From the NCBI GenBank assembly GCA_023423995.1, contig JAFAEL010000098.1:62001-126000 (forward strand): a stretch of DNA of 64,000 bases. Direction: 5' to 3'. Below, piece after piece: positions 61,729 through 64,000 of this stretch. The position numbers were made by a program, and so were the translations under genes. How positions within the stretch are numbered: the stretch's first letter is position 1; every line of letters begins with the position of its first letter. The DNA is from Pseudomonadota bacterium. GTDB taxonomy: Bacteria > Pseudomonadota > Alphaproteobacteria > Rhizobiales > Beijerinckiaceae. The notes beneath the pieces were generated by a model. That model searched no databases. It saw nothing but the letters and a program-made list of their open reading frames with translations, and had not been told where the DNA came from.

Positions 61729-62535
61729 GTGACCTCAAACTTTTCCATCCAGGCAAGTCTCTCCGGCGTCACACGGGTCTACCCGGCCGGAGGGACCGGA
61801 AAACCGGTTCATGCGCTCGGGCCGATCGATCTCGATCTCAGGGCCGGCGAGTTCTTCTCCGTGGTCGGACCGTCCGGCTGCGGGAAGTCGACGCTGCTCG
61901 ACGTGCTGGCGGGGCTCGCCCCGCCATCCGCCGGCAGCGTCACCTTCGAGGGCAAGCCCGTGCGCGGCCAGGTGCCGGACGGGATCGGCGTCGTGTTCCA
62001 GGAGGATGCGAGCTTCCCCTGGCTGACGGCGTACGACAACGCGGCCTTCGCGGCACGTCAGGCGGGCCTGCCTGAGAACGAGGTGCGGGCCCGCGTGGAG
62101 CATACGCTGTCCTTCATGGGCCTGATGCCATTCGCGCAGGCCTATCCGGCCCAGCTCTCCGGCGGCATGCGCCAGCGCGTCTGCATCGCCCGCACGCTCG
62201 TGACCCGGCCACGGCTGATCCTGCTGGACGAGCCATTCGGCGCGCTCGACCAGCAGACCCGGCTCCTGATGGGGGACGAACTGCTCGCCCTCTGGCGCGA
62301 CACCAACGCGACCATCCTTCTGATCACCCACTCGCTCGACGAGGCCGCGCTCCTCTCGGACCGGATCGGCGTGATGTCCGCGCGGCCCGGCATCTTCATC
62401 GATCTCGTCGAGACCGGATGGCCACGCGATCGCGACAGCCGCATCGTATCCCATCCGGAATTCGGCCAGCTCACCGGCCGCATCTGGGCCGGCCTGCGCG
62501 AGCAGTCGATGCGCGCGCTGGCGAGTGCTCGATGA
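61729..62535 (+). CDS. ABC transporter ATP-binding protein (SsuB/TauB type)
   Basis: A 268-residue ATPase. Walker A GPSGCGKST near residue 47, Q-loop VVFQEDASFPWL near 88, signature LSGGMRQRVCIART near 143, Walker B LILLDEPFGALD near 165 and the His switch LLITHS near 197 are intact. The GTG start is five bases after the binding-protein stop. Its end overlaps the first permease by four bases (ATGA). Confidence 0.94.
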   Translation: MTSNFSIQASLSGVTRVYPAGGTGKPVHALGPIDLDLRAGEFFSVVGPSGCGKSTLLDVLAGLAPPSAGSVTFEGKPVRGQVPDGIGVVFQEDASFPWLTAYDNAAFAARQAGLPENEVRARVEHTLSFMGLMPFAQAYPAQLSGGMRQRVCIARTLVTRPRLILLDEPFGALDQQTRLLMGDELLALWRDTNATILLITHSLDEAALLSDRIGVMSARPGIFIDLVETGWPRDRDSRIVSHPEFGQLTGRIWAGLREQSMRALASAR

Positions 62536-63284
62536 CCCGCGCCGGAATCATTCGGCTCGGCGTCCTTGTCGGCGCCGTCGCCGTGCTCGAGGCTGCCTGC
62601 CGGGCCGGATATGTCAGCCGGCAGGCCGTCATCGCGCCGAGCGAGATGGTGCGCGGCGCCTGGCGCGTGCTGGGGACTCAAGAAGCGCGCGGCCACATCG
62701 TGGAGACGCTCACGACGGTCTCACTGGCCTTTGCCCTGTCCGTCATCGGAGGGTTCGCGATCGGGGTCCTGCTTCATCGCCTGCCCCGGTTCCGGCGGGC
62801 CGTCGATCCGCTGCTGGCGAGCTACTACGCGGTTCCGACGTTCGTGTTCTATCCGGTCTTCATCGTGCTGTTCGGCCTCAATCGCTGGCCGCTCGTGGCG
62901 ATCGGCTTCCTGTTCGCGGTGGTGGCGGTGGCGATCAACACGCTGGACGGGCTCGACCGGCTGCCGCGCGTCTTCATGCGCACCGCCCGGGCCTTGCGCA
63001 TGAGCCCGACCCAGACACTGTTCAGGATCACCATCCCGGCCATCGCGCCATGGCTGTTCACGGCCATCAAGTTCGCGGTCGCCTATTCGTTCATCGGCGT
63101 GATCGCCGGCGAGTTCGTCCAGGCCGGCTCGGGGATCGGGTTCGCGATCGCCTTCGCGTACAATTCCTTCGACAATCTCACCATGTACGGCCTGATGCTG
63201 CTCCTGTTCGCGTTCGTCTGCACGCTGAACATGGGCCTCTGGACCTGGGAGCAGAAGCTCTATGCGCGCCGCGGCGGACGTTGA
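62532..63284 (+). CDS. ABC transporter permease (SsuC/TauC type)
   Basis: A 250-residue permease with about six membrane segments and the EAA-type loop TARALRMSPTQTLFRITIPAIAPW near 152-175. Start ATG overlaps the ATPase stop. The next permease gene begins 23 bases before this one ends, so the two are translationally linked. Confidence 0.92.
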   Translation: MTRAGIIRLGVLVGAVAVLEAACRAGYVSRQAVIAPSEMVRGAWRVLGTQEARGHIVETLTTVSLAFALSVIGGFAIGVLLHRLPRFRRAVDPLLASYYAVPTFVFYPVFIVLFGLNRWPLVAIGFLFAVVAVAINTLDGLDRLPRVFMRTARALRMSPTQTLFRITIPAIAPWLFTAIKFAVAYSFIGVIAGEFVQAGSGIGFAIAFAYNSFDNLTMYGLMLLLFAFVCTLNMGLWTWEQKLYARRGGR

Positions 63285-64000
63285 CGTTCCACTCCCGGCC
63301 GCCTCGCCCGCGAAACGCAGGGCGAGCCGCCTGGGAGACACTGCCCTCGTGCTGCTGGGCGTCCTGGCGCTATGGCAGCTCGGAAGCTGGGGCGTGGGCC
63401 CGGCTATCCTCCCGGCCCCCGGCGCCACGGTCACGAAGCTCTGGGCGATCATGTCCTCGTCCGACTTCGGCGGCCATGCCTGGGAGACGGGGCGGGCCTT
63501 CCTGTCGGCGCTGGCCATCGCGTCCGTGGCGGGCCTTGCGATCGGCCTGATCCTCGGCGCCCACCGCCTCTCGGCGGAGGTCGCGGAGCCGATCCTCGTC
63601 GCCGTCTATGCGATCCCGAAGATCACGCTCTACCCGATCATCCTCCTGCTGTTCGGCCTCGGCCTCTCGGCGAAGATCGCGTTCGGCGTGATCCATGGCG
63701 TCGTGCCCATCGCGGTGTTCACCATGGCGGCCGTGCGCAACATCCGGCCCGTGTATTTCCGCGCTGCGCGCGCGATGCACCTCACGCCCCTCCAGACGGC
63801 GAGGCAGATCATGCTGCCGGCCGCGCTGCCCGGCATCGTGTCGGGCCTCAGGATCGGGTTCGCGCTCACCCTGCTCGGGACGCTCATCGGCGAGATGTTC
63901 GCCTCCCAGCGGGGCATCGGCTACATGCTCGTGAAGGCCATGGAGACGAACGACGTCTCCACCGTGCTCGCGCTGGCGCTTCTCCTGATCGTGATCGCAA
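63262..64000 (+). CDS. Second ABC transporter permease, cut by window end
   Basis: An open frame starting ATG-CGC-GCC inside the end of the previous gene and still open at 64000 (246 codons seen). After a basic N-terminus it has membrane segments and the loop ARAMHLTPLQTARQIMLPAALPG near 172-194, the same type as the first permease. Two permeases with one ATPase suggest a heterodimeric channel. Confidence 0.9.
   Translation, partial: MRAAADVDVPLPAASPAKRRASRLGDTALVLLGVLALWQLGSWGVGPAILPAPGATVTKLWAIMSSSDFGGHAWETGRAFLSALAIASVAGLAIGLILGAHRLSAEVAEPILVAVYAIPKITLYPIILLLFGLGLSAKIAFGVIHGVVPIAVFTMAAVRNIRPVYFRAARAMHLTPLQTARQIMLPAALPGIVSGLRIGFALTLLGTLIGEMFASQRGIGYMLVKAMETNDVSTVLALALLLIVIA

Noticed and set aside
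1-64000. CRISPR arrays, tRNA or rRNA genes, prophage or integrase genes
   Set aside because: None was recognised on either strand by reading; a tRNA scan and CRISPR search were not possible here.

Overview
The window is high-GC chromosomal DNA from an aerobic alphaproteobacterium. It looks like a member of the Hyphomicrobiales (Rhizobiales), perhaps near Methylobacteriaceae, Bosea or Chelatococcus. The evidence is a phasin, a DUF1127 protein, serine-glyoxylate-type aminotransferase, GlcG proteins, a tripartite tricarboxylate transporter, the periplasmic-sensor kinase type and the palindromic intergenic repeats. The genus is a guess. No rRNA, tRNA, CRISPR array or phage module was found. Genes are dense, and most long ORFs opposite real genes are shadows of high GC.

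Layout. 0.25-7.2 kb: UbiB-like kinase, a phasin, then small-molecule enzymes (cupin dioxygenase, GST, ornithine-cyclodeaminase family, iron alcohol dehydrogenase) and a TerC-family membrane protein. 7.4-12.1 kb: tyrosine/homogentisate catabolism (hpd, hmgA, fahA) with a divergent Lrp-type regulator. 12.07-12.73 kb: a GIY-YIG nuclease gene between two inverted copies of a 153-bp triple-hairpin repeat, inserted exactly between two convergent genes. 12.7-18.0 kb: GntR regulator, large FAD/Fe-S 2-hydroxyacid dehydrogenase, divergent serine/alanine-glyoxylate aminotransferase and GlcG. 18.6-26.6 kb: globin-coupled diguanylate cyclase, heme-monooxygenase-like protein, branched-chain amino acid type binding protein, class II (degradative) HMG-CoA reductase divergent from a MocR regulator, thioesterase and small hypotheticals. 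26.8-32.0 kb: class III nucleotide cyclase, then response regulator, di-heme peroxidase and hybrid kinase as one unit. 32-46.5 kb: DUF1127, several oxidoreductases each beside its own regulator (HxlR, MarR/OhrR), an MHYT-GGDEF-EAL protein, and a TetR-controlled 1138-aa fused lysophospholipid acylation protein.

46.6-60.7 kb is the most coherent unit. A PrpR-type sigma54 activator (51381-53345) sits between two outward-facing operons, each headed by a near-consensus sigma54 promoter. Leftward: an old-yellow-enzyme/2,4-dienoyl-CoA-reductase-like flavoprotein, GlcG, a class III CoA transferase and HMG-CoA lyase. Rightward: TctBAC transporter, a cysteine-less racemase/maleate-isomerase-fold protein, a RidA-like protein, an isocitrate-lyase/PEP-mutase-family lyase and a LeuCD-type hydro-lyase. 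I infer inducible uptake and cleavage of a branched or unsaturated di/tricarboxylate whose identity is not known. From 60.7 kb to the edge, an NMT1-type ABC transporter follows and its last permease is cut by the window end.

The two observations most worth pursuing are the repeat-flanked GIY-YIG cassette, a possible nuclease-linked REP-like element, and the two-sided sigma54 dicarboxylate regulon.
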